Shown piece by piece: positions 18,601 through 26,800 of a stretch of DNA of 64,000 nt. The notes under the pieces are model-generated. The model was not told the origin of the DNA and ran no database searches. It saw nothing but the letters and a program-made list of their open reading frames with translations. Position numbers and translations under genes: made by a program. The DNA comes from Yponomeuta sedellus (lineage: Eukaryota > Arthropoda > Insecta > Lepidoptera > Yponomeutidae). Numbering within the stretch: the first letter of the stretch is position 1; every line of letters starts with the position of its first letter. The stretch spans positions 5,484,804-5,548,803 of the forward strand of contig OW203749.1 in NCBI GenBank assembly GCA_934045075.1, written 5' to 3'.

Positions 18601-21187
18601 AAGTAGTATTCCCTAAGAAGGCTGCTAAAAAAACAGAACGTTTTCAGAACCTTTGTTTTATTACTATAAAGTAAACAATCGATTAAACATAAACACACTA
18701 TTTTTAGGTTTTTATTTATCCCCGTAAAGGGTTTTACTGTAATGTTAATATTATTGCTCTTGTTTGAGAAAAATCCACACAACACCCATAACGCTTAATA
18801 TGTTGTTTTGCCAAAAGTGTGCCGTTTAGAGTTTCATTGCTCAGCCTATTTCGGATCTTTGTTTTAATAAGATTGACTGAACTGAAGCAGCGTTCATAAT
18901 CTGTGTCACAAAAACGAGTAACCGGTAACGTCGCACATTAGTTAGATTTACCTTAAGGGTTGCTACTTAGTAAGTAAAAGAATAAATAGTGACGTGCTAT
19001 GTTGGTATTAGTACTTTGGTTGCATAAAATCTAAAAAAAGTCATATGTTTACGTACGATTTCTGCCCCTTGATCGTACGAGTATATGCAACATAAATGTA
19101 AAACATCGTATGAATACGATTTTAATCGTATATCTGGCAACGCTGCGTGATCATTACTTAACTCGAAGTCCCAGACTTCGACGACTTGTCCTTGTACAGT
19201 TAAGTTACAAACGTAATCAAAATATATTATAAATCTTTAATACTTAATGTATCGTTATTAAAAATCAAGTGTACCTAAAACTATAACCCGGGCTTGGCCG
19301 CTGCGGTGGAGTATGGCCTAACCTTTCTGCGATGCAGGACCCGTGCTCCAGAGTTATGGACCTCGTACAAGGGTTGATATCGAAATCTATAATAAAAACA
19401 ATAGAGACAGAAACATTACGGCTACAGCACTGAATTACCAAATATAATATCCTGATGCTTTGTTAGATAGCTGCATCGCCTTCCTATGTGACTTGTTGCC
19501 CATATAATTTTTCAGCATTCATTCCACTCAGCAGAAAATGTTTCAACTCGAATTTATCGCAAGAACCCTTTCGGTGTTTTTGTGCATTCTGCCGCAAGCA
19601 ATGTGCCCTTGAATTCAGTATAGAATTCAAATTTGAATTTGTATCAATGAATCTCGTACAATACCGTCTAGCCGCGATCGTTTATTAGGTAAAACGTAAT
19701 TACCTTATTTCCCTAATAAATAATCGACCCGTTCAATATACAACAGCTATGTATGAGTATCGCGAATAATAATACTAAAGTTATTACTTATTATATTTTA
19801 ATGTATTACAGTATTTATTAATATTAGCAATGTTTCTTTTCCAGATTTCTTCAAAATAGTTCTTTTCTGGAAAAATGGGTGCTAGCATTTAGAATAGAGA
19901 ACTGGTCACCTACATCAAATGCTCGAATATGCTCTCTACATTTCGACAAAATGTACATTTTGGTGGTCTGAGGTACCCTTCAAAAGATTTTTTATATGGT
20001 AAATTTTTATATGAAAATTAAACTTAACTTGTAAAATTTAAACGTGTAAAATAAAACGTATTTTTAATTATACAAAATGACAATTGTTTATAAAACGTTT
20101 GCTACGTTCTGCAAACAATTGTCAGACATGTATGATTAATAAAATTCAAAACTAAATCTGCATTTTTATTCATGGCCTATGAACGACTGAAATATTTTAT
20201 CCCTCATTACGGCAATTCACTTTTACTGTGGCAACATTCACGCACACAAACAAATAATATTCACCGACGTGAAAACGGTTACACTGTGCCTTGATCTGTA
20301 CTCCCTCTACGGCAAAAACATAGTCGTTCAAATTAGGACCGATTTGAGTTGCCATTAATAAAAAAAAGCTCGTGACGCTGGTATTCTGCCAGAACCTGCT
20401 TAAGTGACGTACGAACAACCAAAGCAAACATTTGGTATAGAGAACCAAAAATATCTGTCTAAATACCTGGCTGTGTTGAAATATTAGGTAATAAACGGAT
20501 GGTAAATTGGTGGCACAATAGATTATAAAACAACACTTCTTAAGTTAAAAAACGAGTAAGTAACTCACCTCACAGATAAACCTATACAGGTTTCAGTGAA
20601 GGGTTTTTTTTTTGTATTTAAATAGTATTCTTGAATAAATACTAATAAAAAAAAAATTGTTCTTGAGAATTCTTAACAAAAGAGGTTGAACGTGGCTCGC
20701 TCTCATTTCTCCATCCATCGAACTTTCTACTGTTCATCTTCAAGGAGGTATTTATTTACAAAGAGTTTGATGTAATTAGTCACAAAAGAGTTTTGCAACG
20801 TAGTGCGTAGCTGGCAATGCCACCAATAATTTTATTTTGACCACAATCAAAGAGTATATAACCACTACGACAATATCAGCTGTTTTCACTTCATGACCTG
20901 AGCTGGTAGAGAAATTAATTTAGCGCACTGCACATTCAATAGCTCATCAATCTTTACATTCGTGTACTTTATTCGCTTATACTACGGCTCACATTGCAAC
21001 TAAACTGTAGGGGTTGATCTACTGTTATAATTATTATTAAAATTCTTTATTGCATAAACATTTTGCACTTAGCATTATCTACCAGTTAACCTAAGTTTAC
21101 TGTACGCTTTACGAACAAGACTAGAATAATGTAAAAAATTTACTTACCAAGGACCGCACAAAACACGATGCCACACTTTACGAACAT
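9444..21187 (-). CDS. secreted HP14-like chymotrypsin-type serine protease, 7 exons, 304 aa
   Basis: Coding exons on the minus strand: 21187-21148, 16683-16633, 14169-14008, 12755-12634, 12220-12044, 11659-11500 and 9646-9444. All junctions have GT/AG borders and matching phases (1,1,1,0,0,1). The product has a signal peptide (MFVKCGIVFCAVLG...), a short propeptide with Cys32, and a predicted activation cut Met42-Val43 (EPM/VVGG). The trypsin-fold domain follows with His87 (AAHC), Asp145 (DDIAL) and Ser247 (GDSGG). The S1 pocket residue six before the serine is Ser241, predicting chymotrypsin-like specificity. 'GDSGGGLVF', 'AAHCFWD' and 'GNLGK-IAGWGL' strongly resemble HP14/MSP, the self-activating apical proteases of insect melanisation and Toll cascades. 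Those proteins carry LDLa, sushi and wonton domains before the protease; none is found here. The role in immunity is inferred from family resemblance. Confidence 0.85.
10013..10595 (+). mobile_element. Penelope-like element 3' fragment (GIY-YIG region)
   Basis: The plus frame near 10090-10230 encodes 'VKNRQVEKSAIAEHLLESG' and 'NHWIELHKP', followed after frame breaks by 'EAVEIKKHK' and 'FKLSQTWDPVIK'. This is the C-terminal part of the GIY-YIG endonuclease domain of Penelope-like elements. The 3' tail 'taaattactacgcgattaag' is typical of the group. The two ends are imperfect inverted repeats of about 40 bp ('tttaaactttcgc..actt' and 'aagt.gcgaaagtttaaa'). The reverse transcriptase is absent. 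Confidence 0.75.
10640..10815 (+). repeat. LINE 3'-end fragment
   Basis: Opposite orientation of the family described at 505-640: 'ggaagaaattgctctaagca' then 'aaggccgccaattgtac' and a 'ggtgtacaataag' end. A related block at 10880-10945 ends with 'ataagctcgcctttgcac'. Confidence 0.5.
11090..11495 (-). mobile_element. PIF/Harbinger-type MITE abutting exon 6
   Basis: The right end (read minus) is 'ggctgggcgcatgctgagac', matching the terminal repeat of the 23076-23536 element (GGCGAGGCGCATGCTGAGAC), including its GCAG-rich subterminal part. TTA/TAA at 11496-11498 is the target-duplication position. The left end is degraded ('catgcaacgcagcatgcgg', near 11090-11110). A second foldback occupies 11140-11437. 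The exon 6 donor G|GTAAGG runs straight into this element. Confidence 0.65.
11140..11437. mobile_element. foldback element nested in the Harbinger-type MITE
   Basis: The ends are inverted: 'gcttagtgcgagttt' (11140) and 'aaactcgcactaagc' (11423-11437). A second inner pair is 'aactactcgatcgcgttaa' and, inverted, 'attaacgcggtagtaaagtt'. It has no coding capacity. Confidence 0.6.
11500..11659 (-). CDS. HP14-like protease exon 6
   Basis: Acceptor TTTTTCAG|ATT, phase 0 in, phase 1 out at AACG|GTAAGG. It begins IAGWGLISRGG (the conserved GWG turn) and ends NDKFCAGYTN, just before the active-site serine loop. The donor lies directly at the edge of a Harbinger-type MITE. Confidence 0.85.
11871..12043 (-). 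pseudogene. RTE-like reverse transcriptase C-terminal fragment
   Basis: The minus frame encodes 'IEKGLLRCFVEWMKKEILTK' then 'DKGRPRRTYID', the end of an RTE-type RT. It starts only about ten bases inside the intron after exon 5. The tail 'caaaggggaagataaaaagt' recurs at 11045 and, inverted, at 7450. Confidence 0.8.
12044..12220 (-). CDS. HP14-like protease exon 5 (Asp145)
   Basis: Acceptor CTATAACAG|GTT and donor GGAAAG|GTTTGT (weak), phase 0 at both ends. It encodes 59 residues with the catalytic Asp in 'NLADDIALVIL' and ends LADGNLGK, which joins IAGWG of exon 6 exactly as the family requires. Confidence 0.85.
12492..12622 (+). repeat. 5S-derived SINE tail fragment
   Basis: Matches the SINE tail ('cttgcaagcctcccccattc', 'gagacccgtgcccctcgatg') and ends in a TGATGATGATGAT tail, ten bases from the exon 4 donor at 12633. 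Confidence 0.6.
12634..12755 (-). CDS. HP14-like protease exon 4 (His87)
   Basis: The acceptor is CATTTCGCAG|CT. Phase 1 in completes Ala85, so the junction reads VVIS-AAHCFWD with catalytic His87. The donor is TCTTTT|GTAAGT, phase 0. An upstream AG (12776-12775) would put the exon out of frame with exon 3, so the start at 12755 is preferred. Confidence 0.85.
12955..13430. repeat. minisatellite, about nine units of 47-49 bp
   Basis: The unit reads approximately 'ttaatatagcgcgtcactac' 'gcgccgcggacgctgattgg' 'ctacgta'. Unit variants (gcgcgtcac/gcgccgcggacgtta, gcgggtcac/accccccgg, gcgcgtcac/cgccccgcgg) repeat in the same order twice between about 13100 and 13380, giving a higher-order period near 146 bp. 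The array is GC- and CpG-rich against an AT-rich background and lies in intron 3 of the HP14-like gene. Confidence 0.9.
13540..13885 (+). repeat. LINE 3' fragment followed by 5S-derived SINE with internal deletion
   Basis: 13540-13616 is the 'ttgtacac...ttggcggcctta' LINE fragment. From 13617 the 5S-like SINE head runs ('gaagcgctcgtggcctagtc', 'gagttaagcaacaacaggcg') and then jumps to the tail part ('cttgataacttctgacagta', 'gcgatgcaggaagaggcccc'), ending 'gggttgatatcg'. Confidence 0.7.
14008..14169 (-). CDS. HP14-like protease exon 3 (activation site)
   Basis: Acceptor AATCGCCAG|AA, phase 1 in. The start reads (E)CGRTTPRLEPM/VVGGATAGRGELPWH, then 'LICGGSIVSRNVVIS'. Cys32 is placed to tether the propeptide to the catalytic domain after activation. 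The donor TCTG|GTAGGT leaves phase 1. The coding frame is hidden among longer open frames in other phases. Confidence 0.85.
14222..14565 (+). mobile_element. 5S-derived SINE
   Basis: Nearly full copy lacking the first bases of the head. It contains 'gcaggatgggtgacc' (5S C-box-like) and the shared body ('cttgataacttctgacagta', 'gcaatgcaggaagagacccg'), and ends 'gggttgatatc'. Confidence 0.75.
14812..15003 (+). repeat. interspersed repeat, copy 1 (pair at 43753-43948)
   Basis: It runs from 'ctagctgtgccccgcgg' to 'ctttataaaattagtgtga', with 'gtcagctaactccatacc' and 'gaagtaacaaac' between. The copy at 43753-43948 has the same blocks in order. Repeats with this start and end are common in Lepidoptera and are often called Helitron-like (LEP1/MINE); that assignment is from memory and not certain. 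Confidence 0.6.
15180..15482 (+). mobile_element. hairpin tRNA-like SINE, copy with internal duplication
   Basis: It starts 'gggtacagtgatatcgttcc' and ends 'taaataggttttt', flanked by near-identical AAATATAT(AT)TAC repeats. A 63-bp block beginning 'cctaactgcaaattaggtag' is tandemly duplicated (15210-15305). The tRNA-like module has lost the anticodon stem ('gagcgcacagatagcc'). Confidence 0.75.
15560..16200. other. intron 2 DNA with short LINE relics, no gene
   Basis: Contains the 'cagagatctcttccagccaacctt' LINE 3' relic and an inverted pair 'agggccagtttctgaattga' (15841-15860) against 'tcaactcagaaacaggcctta' (15959-15979), probably a small decayed MITE. Confidence 0.4.
16205..16467 (+). mobile_element. 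tRNA-derived SINE
   Basis: It begins 'gagcggtggtagcggagcgg', has B box GGTTCGAACCC at 16260-16270, a shared core 'gtgaaggaaaacatcgtaag', and ends in a (TAAC)n-type tail. It is the plus-strand relative of 9137-9406. Confidence 0.8.
16633..16683 (-). CDS. HP14-like protease exon 2
   Basis: A 51-nt exon between TTTATTTCAG|GT and TTACAG|GTGAGA. Phase 1 in completes Gly14 from exon 1, and phase 1 out joins exon 3. It encodes SISTILGKTDIESSFT, the end of the signal peptide and most of the short propeptide. Phases and both splice sites fit, but the exon is short and has no domain of its own. Confidence 0.7.
16950..17190 (-). repeat. repeat family C, partial copy
   Basis: It opens with (GTC)n, then 'tccactgctggacatagccc', 'gcccataatccccgcgctgg' and 'ctgcagggggcgctgctgcc'. 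A piece of the hairpin SINE tail ('aaaacctatttagaggct') interrupts it near 17039. Confidence 0.65.
17197..17400 (+). repeat. 5S-derived SINE, 3' part
   Basis: Body and tail of the family ('cttgataacttctgacagta', 'gcgatgcaggaagagactcg', end 'gggttgatatcg'); the 5S-like head is missing. Confidence 0.65.
17630..17912 (-). repeat. LINE 3' fragment, copy 1 (pair at 32008-32262)
   Basis: The reverse complement of this stretch matches 32008-32262 ('gccatgttattattaataag', 'ttaagtgtgttctgtaactgg', 'ctggtaccatgac' blocks) and ends in an AATAAA-rich 3' tail. At 32008-32262 it sits inside a 5S-derived SINE. Confidence 0.65.
18540..19146 (-). mobile_element. hAT-like non-autonomous element, copy 1
   Basis: The ends read 'gtgttggcagacgtt' and 'tatctggcaacgctg', i.e. 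CAG.GTTGCCAGA-like inverted ends as in hAT elements. Subterminal parts ('cgaccgtacgatgggaaaat', 'acgtacgatttctgcccctt') match the element at 52846-53580 in inverted order. No transposase is encoded. Confidence 0.65.
19290..19390 (+). repeat. 5S-derived SINE tail
   Basis: 'ttggccgctgcggtggagta' to 'caagggttgatatcg': the last 95 bp of the family only. Confidence 0.6.
19840..19970 (+). pseudogene. THAP-domain fragment
   Basis: The plus frame encodes 'LEKWVLAFRIENW' followed by 'SPTSNARICSLHFDK', the second half of a THAP zinc finger (the C-x2-H pair in CSLH and the conserved Trp). The first half is not seen upstream. It may be a relic of a THAP transposase such as a P element, or of a THAP host gene. 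Confidence 0.6.
20460..21140. other. intron 1 of the HP14-like gene, no other feature
   Basis: AT-rich sequence without recognisable repeats or exons. A GTGAGT-type minus-strand donor near 20570 has no credible exon attached. Confidence 0.35.
21148..21187 (-). CDS. HP14-like protease exon 1 (signal peptide)
   Basis: ATG at 21187-21185 followed by a hydrophobic MFVKCGIVFCAVL and donor CTTG|GTAAGTA, phase 1. A TATAAAA box lies about 55 bp upstream. Start choice is supported by the secretory signal and by the phase fit to exon 2. Confidence 0.8.
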
Positions 21188-21241
21188 TATAACTGTTTTT
21201 TCAACGGATTGACATGCTTAACGAGAAGTTCGTGAGGATTA

Positions 21242-21248
21242 TTTTATA
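21242..21248 (-). promoter_or_regulatory. TATA box (TATAAAA) of the HP14-like gene
   Basis: TATAAAA on the minus strand, 55-61 bp upstream of the start codon at 21187. The spacing leaves room for a 5' leader of roughly 25-30 nt. Confidence 0.55.
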
Positions 21249-21401
21249 CCTAATCGCAAGAATCCTAAACGGATTTTTGCAATAAAAAAAAAACTTTTAA
21301 CAACTTTTTGTTTAATGTTGTGATCTTCTTCTAGGGCGTCGCCCACAGGAATAATCGCTCATATTCTTAGAGTTTATTTGAGAATTGAAGTAGCAGTAAA
21401 A

Positions 21402-21411
21402 TGAGATCCCC
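21402..21411 (-). promoter_or_regulatory. possible kappa-B (Rel) site
   Basis: GGGGATCTCA on the minus strand fits the insect kappa-B consensus GGGRAYYYYY at nine of ten positions, 215 bp upstream of the HP14-like start codon. Immune-inducible insect genes often carry such sites, but a single near-match can occur by chance. Confidence 0.25.
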
Positions 21412-21959
21412 AATTACATTTGCGTTGCAAAATAGCTCGTAACGTCAATGAGCAGGGTGCACGCGTACAGTCCGACGTGCTCTCAACTGTACTAAATTAT
21501 CTTCGACTGTGCGACGATAGCCTTTGCCATGAAGTTACATTCAGGGGCACGCGTCTCTTAAATGCACAATTGCACAGTCATTGTTATTGTGATAGCACAA
21601 TGCTAAAGCTATCTTTTAAAATATCCAAATTTAATTTATGTACCTACTGTGCGAGAGACTTCTGTAGTAGTGTAGTAGTCCTAGCATTGAATTTGAAATG
21701 AACAAACATCCAATGAATCTGGGACTTAATCGATTTCCGCAAAAAACTCAGAATAAGAACTATAAAGCATAGAAGGAGCCGTAAAATATAAAGTGAATAG
21801 TGAATAGCTGTCCTTGGTACTCTTGCAATGATTCTTTGTGCCAGAAAGAGACAGCTTTAGTATAGTTATAGAGGGTTTTTGATTGTTTTGTCAAAAGTGC
21901 TAGATTCTTGGACTTAGGTTCCTGTTAGATGATTCTAAAGACAGCTACTTACTATATTT

Positions 21960-22195
21960 ATTATTTTAATTTTTTTAGTGCATTAACCCGTGCTAAGGGC
22001 AATTTTAAAAACCTATTTAGAGGCTAAAAATCCCACCCATGCCGGGATTCGAACCCGCGACCTCTGGCTATCCGTGCCAGTGCTCTTCTAACTGAGCTTA
22101 ATGGGGACGCACCGGCATCAGTGAAATTTCGAACCTCTTTAAAATACTCTCTGTATTACTTACAGGCAGCGCCATCTATCAGAAATACGGGGTAC
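21960..22195 (-). mobile_element. hairpin tRNA-like SINE
   Basis: Contains the head/tail block 'cccgtgctaagg' and 'aaaacctatttagaggct', then the reverse-complemented tRNA-like module ('gggattcgaacccgcgacct') and the 5' body ('tctgtattacttacaggcag'). Confidence 0.75.
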
Positions 22196-22379
22196 TTCGG
22201 TAAAATGTACAACTTCCACTATGTTATTATTTATTAGACTCTGGACCCTGATAAGCAACAGAGGAAACATGTCGTTTGGAAAACCAGTTCTTCGGACTTA
22301 AGGAAAACGAATATGAGTCTGGTGATACCCAACTGGTTTTGATCGTGAGGCCTTCCACTATTCCACTAAAACACTCCTA

Positions 22380-22722
22380 GAAGCGCTCGTAGCCTAGGCG
22401 AACCGAGTGATTGGAATCAATCACTTGAGTTAAGCAACAACAGGCGCGCTCAGGTACAGGATGGATGACTGCCCCGTGACTACCGCTAGTGGCATTTTTC
22501 GCAAGGCACGTTAAGCCGTTAGTGCCAGCTGTCATATAATGGCAGTCGTTAAGAAATGTCAGAGGCCTTACGGGCGGCTTCATAACTTCTGACAGTAAGG
22601 CCCGCCACTGTCTTACAATCCTCCACCAACCCGGACTTGGCCCCGTGGTGGAGTATGGCCTACCTTCCTGCGATGCAGAAAGAGACCCGTGCCCCAGCAG
22701 TGGAGACATACAAGGTTTGATA
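22380..22722 (+). mobile_element. 5S-rRNA-derived SINE (reference copy)
   Basis: Head 22380-22480 reads '...gtgattggaatcaatcactt' 'gagttaagcaacaacaggcg' 'cgctcaggtacaggatggat'. This parallels the 5S rRNA internal promoter (GTTAAGCA box, GGCGCGGTCAGTAC, GGATGGGTGACC). The body includes 'cttcataacttctgacagta' and 'gatgcagaaagagacccgtg'; the 3' end is 'gtttgataacg'. The family has about 20 copies or fragments in this window. A 5S-derived head makes it a SINE3-type element. Confidence 0.75.
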
Positions 22723-22789
22723 ACGATAACGAACTCCTAGAAGTGTGTTATTTAACCCTTAATAAAAATACGATTCCACTGTAACACTC

Positions 22790-22990
22790 CTACATTGCTT
22801 CCGGCCCCACAGTAGGAATCCTGTGTCGTGGGTACCAGAAACAGCGACGTCACAAACATGTAAACATCCAAGACCTGGGTTTTTTTTGTCCCCAGCCTGG
22901 GATCAAAAGAATGTTAAAATTCCTCGTGGTCAAATCAGTTTGACTACTAATTTTGACCACGAGGAAGGAACGAAAAAAAAAAATCTACGT
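22790..22990 (-). repeat. tRNA-like SINE head region plus 17-bp palindrome
   Basis: 'cattgcttccggccccacag' to 'caagacctgggtttttttt' matches 29640-29825 and 54540-54735, but the tRNA-like end is missing. It is followed by an inverted pair 'ttcctcgtggtcaaa' / 'ttgaccacgaggaa' (22918-22970). Confidence 0.55.
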
Positions 22991-23075
22991 GTCATGTCCG
23001 TAGAACAATGCGCTTACCGACCTTCCTCACGTCACGTTACTAACGTATGTAGCAACAGTGTGGTTACGTCTTTAA

Positions 23076-23536
23076 GGCGAGGCGCATGCTGAGACGCAGG
23101 CGACGCAGCACAGCGCAGCGCAGGTCAGCGCAGATTTTGTAAAGCATGGAACGTCATTGAGCTACCTACGTACGCTGCGGTGCAGGCACGTGCGACGCAG
23201 ACATGTGATCACATGTGTCTGCCCCTGCTTTGCGTCTCGTTGTAGTGCCGGCACAGATTTCTGGGCGACGCGTATACAAGTCGAGGCGTGTTTACTAACA
23301 ATTTTGTTGCAATGACAGAATATTTAATTGAATTAGTTCGCTGTGAACCTTGTTTGGTATAATACAAATCCAGACTATTCAAAAAAGACATTGAATGGGT
23401 GAGAATTGCCAAGGAATTGAGCGAATAGTTGCGTCGCAGCATGCGGAGGGGGCCTATGTCTGCCTTAACTGCCCTGCCCTGTACTGAACTGTGCTGCGCT
23501 GTACTGCGTCGCCTGCATTTCAACATGCGCCTAGCC
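23076..23536 (+). mobile_element. 461-bp PIF/Harbinger-type element with MADF remnant
   Basis: The inverted ends begin GGCGAGGCGCATGCTGAGAC and (right, inverted) GGCTAGGCGCATGTTGAAAT, continuing into GCAG-rich subterminal repeats. TAA flanks both ends (23073-23075, 23537-23539), the 3-bp TWA target duplication of PIF/Harbinger. The interior encodes 'MTEYLIELVRCEPCLV', a stop, then 'DIEWVRIAKELSE', resembling the start of a MADF/Myb-like domain that Harbinger elements often carry. Confidence 0.75.
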
Positions 23537-23729
23537 TAAGCGTCGCAAAAATCAAACCAGTTATACCAGTATGAGGAAAACATGGCACTTTAGTAGTGGC
23601 CTTTTTGTTGATACACGCCGCGATGCGAGTTCATTTCTGGTCACTCGATAGCTGGAGATAAATAAAATTAATTGAGAGTACCTACTTTAACATCTTTAGG
23701 CTTCTGTGTCTGCGTGAGCTGTGCAGTGA

Positions 23730-23734
23730 TCAGT
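23730..23734 (+). promoter_or_regulatory. possible initiator (TCAGT) of the clip protease gene
   Basis: TCAGT matches the arthropod initiator consensus and lies 55 bp before the start codon at 23789. No TATA box is seen at -30. Confidence 0.3.
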
Positions 23735-23788
23735 GATTGTTTAGACACTATTTGAAAGGATTAATTGAAGTATTCTGATGCACTAAAA

Positions 23789-23849
23789 ATGATTTTTAAA
23801 TTATTTTTGTGCCTCTGTCTGGCGAGAGGCGGCTTTGGGCAGCTAAGGG
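23789..23849 (+). CDS. clip protease exon 1 (signal peptide)
   Basis: ATG at 23789, MIFKLFLCLCLARGGFGQLR, donor CTAAGGG|GTGAGT, phase 1. The hydrophobic core after a lysine is a classic secretory signal, with likely cleavage after FG at residue 17. Confidence 0.85.
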
Positions 23850-26800
23850 GTGAGTGCCTCCTTTGTTTATATGTATTAATCATGGGATTTTTTGCTAAGA
23901 AGTGAACTATTATTATTATTAAATTCTTTATTGTACCCGTAAAGATTGTACAGTTGGCATGCTTCATACTATAATAGTATTGTAAGTAAGTACAAAACAA
24001 AATAATTGTCAAAATACAGGACCACGTAGTTTGGCTATTAGTTGAATAGAGTGATTTTGTAAAGCCCTCAAAGCTAATAATACCCCGCCTGAATGTTGCT
24101 CTTTAAGGTGAGAAATAAACTTTTACCCTACTTTTATTCTAGCCAACCAACAGGTGACGTGGAAAGCTACGTTCATAACAATACGTGATATAATTTTAAT
24201 GAACATAGTCACATAGTAGTAAGGCCCGCCATTTTCTTACAATCCTCCACCAACCCGGACTTAATAACTTCAGACAGTAAGGCCCGCCACTGTCTTACAA
24301 TCCTCCACCGACCCGGACTTGATAACTTAATAACTTCAGACAGTAAGGCCCGCCACTGTCTTACAATCCTCCACCAACCCGGACTTGATAACTTAATAAC
24401 TTCAGACAGTAAGGCCCGCCACTGTCTTACAATCCTCCACCAACCCGGACTTGATAACTTAATAACTTCAGACAGTAAGGCCCGCCACTCTCTTACAATC
24501 GTCCACCAACCCGGACTTGGCCCCCGTGGAGTATGGTCTAACCGTCCTGCGATGCAGGAAGAGACCCGTGGCCCAGCAGTGGGGACATACAAGAGTTGAT
24601 ATCGGAGTTAAACGTTAAAAACTTTTTGATAAAGAAAATTAAATAACTACCTACAAAATCTGTTCTTTCTAATCAATTTGTATACCGTTAAACATCATTT
24701 CACAAACAAATAATTTATTATACATGTGAATTGGTAAAACAACTCAAGGTATCAACAACTTTCGAAAAAATGCATATGTACTTTATTCACACAAACATTT
24801 TAGTTAAATCACGTAGTAGGTACTTTTTTTTTTTATCTTTATTAAGAACTTGGTACACAAAAGAAAAGCGACCATGTCGTCCTAGTAATGCTATATCCAG
24901 TAATACTTGTGTAATAAGTCTCTATACACGACTAAAGTTGATTAAATATTTGTCCTAGCTTTTAAACCAATTTTTACCAATTTGTATAAAATTTTGGCCT
25001 CTTCTGAATTGGGAAAAGCAAGAACAACGTTACAACCTCCTATAGTACTAAATATCGCATTATTACATACTAAGTTTCTTGCTGTTTCGTTTCGAACACA
25101 TTTCACTAAAATATGATACAATGTACGTCTTCAATTACCTCACATTCTGCGCAGTTTGGAGACGGCACTTTTCTCATCATGAAGGCAAATTTATTAAGTG
25201 GGATGTGACCGGATCGAACTCTAAATGCAATTACTAGTGAAAATCTATCTAGGTTAGCAGTCTCAAACCACGGATAACGAAAAGGTTCGGATCGAATTGT
25301 TTTATACCAAATCCCCTTAAGTTGTGACACACTATTATAATATTCAGACCAAAATTTATAGATATTTTCTTTAAGTGTCGGTAAGATATCAGTATAAAAT
25401 GGCAAAAACTTCTGAGGAATACCGTCTGACACGGCCTCCCTCGCCAATCGATCCGCCTCTTCGCTACCATATAATCCCACGTGTGATGGCATCCATTGAA
25501 TAATTACTTTTTTATTAAATCTTTCTGTCTTAGGGATTCCAGGATAGTGTAGGCAATCGGGACTCCTCGAAAGCTCGAGGTGCACCGAGCCACATGTTGA
25601 AGTGCACTCCTAGAATCCGTCAAGATAACAAATTTTTCGCAGTCAACACTCATTATATACGACAGGGCTTCTGACAGCGCAAATAACTCAGCATACATAA
25701 TGGAAACATCAGCTTCGATTTTAAATTTAATTTTCGTCTGAGATTGTGGGTCAAATATTGCCGCACCTATGTCAAGCCTCTCCTTTGAGCCGTCTGTGTA
25801 TATTTTATAAAAGTCAGAGTACGAATTATTCAACAACTCACAGCATTTGTCTCTAAGGTACTTAGGACCTAAAACTTTTTTGGATTTGGTGACTCCCTCT
25901 ATGAAGCATAGGACCGTACTATTTACATTGATATTGCATTGGACCCATGTGTCTAGGGAAAACATGTTTAAAATTTTTGACGTATGAATAGGATTTTCTT
26001 TTAGCATTTCATGAATCTTAGTTAAAAGTGGTTTCTTTTTATTGCTCCAATAACCAGGTTTCTTGCACTGATCACTCAATTGAGCAATAACTTCTATATT
26101 ATTATGATCCTCATCTAAAGCCCGCGATCTCAACCAGAACCATCCTCCCAAGTATTGTCTGCGCAAATGGAGTGGATGTAAACACAATTCATTTTCCATC
26201 ACGTGGATTGGAGTGGTTTTGATAAATCCGCCTATAATACGCATAGCCTGATTTTGTACCTTTTGGAGTTTGCATAAATGACTTTTTACACCAGTATTAT
26301 ACAGGAAACTTCCGTAGTCCAGTCGACTTCGTATAACCGAAATATATATCCTTCGCAAATGCTTAGGATGTACCCCCCAACTAGAGCCAGCTAATACTTT
26401 GAGTATATTCAAAAATTTTAAAGTCTTCTGCGTAATTTCATTGATATGCTTCCCCCACTTTAAAGATCTATCGAGCCATAAACCTAAATATTTGACACAG
26501 TCTACCAATTGTAATTGTGTGCCCTTGAGGCTAATATTAACTTCCTGTCTATTGAAACCTCTCCGGAATAAACATACTTTAGTTTTCCTCTCAGATATTT
26601 CCTGGCCAAGCATTTCAATGAGTTCACAGAAGACATTCACGGCTGCTTGCAAATTTACGCATCCTTCGCTTATTGATTTATATGAACCCTAAAGTACAAA
26701 ATCATCGGCATACTGCGAAATAAAAACATTAACAATCTCATGACATATATGCATAGTTACAACGTTGAATAATATTGGAGATAAAGGATCACCTTGTGCA

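Noticed and set aside
20197..20448. 83-residue minus-strand frame with several cysteines
   Set aside because: No domain, no splice sites, no codon bias. Part of its flank ('tggcagaataccagcgtcac') recurs at 32012, so it is probably repeat DNA.
24218..24512. Regularly spaced repeats that could suggest a CRISPR array
   Set aside because: The units are directly tandem with no unique spacers, and the DNA is eukaryotic.
24209..24592. Minus-strand open frame with a repeated WWRIVRQWRALLSEV peptide
   Set aside because: It is the translation of the 66-bp tandem units in a 5S-derived SINE; the same peptide appears in shadows of other SINE copies.
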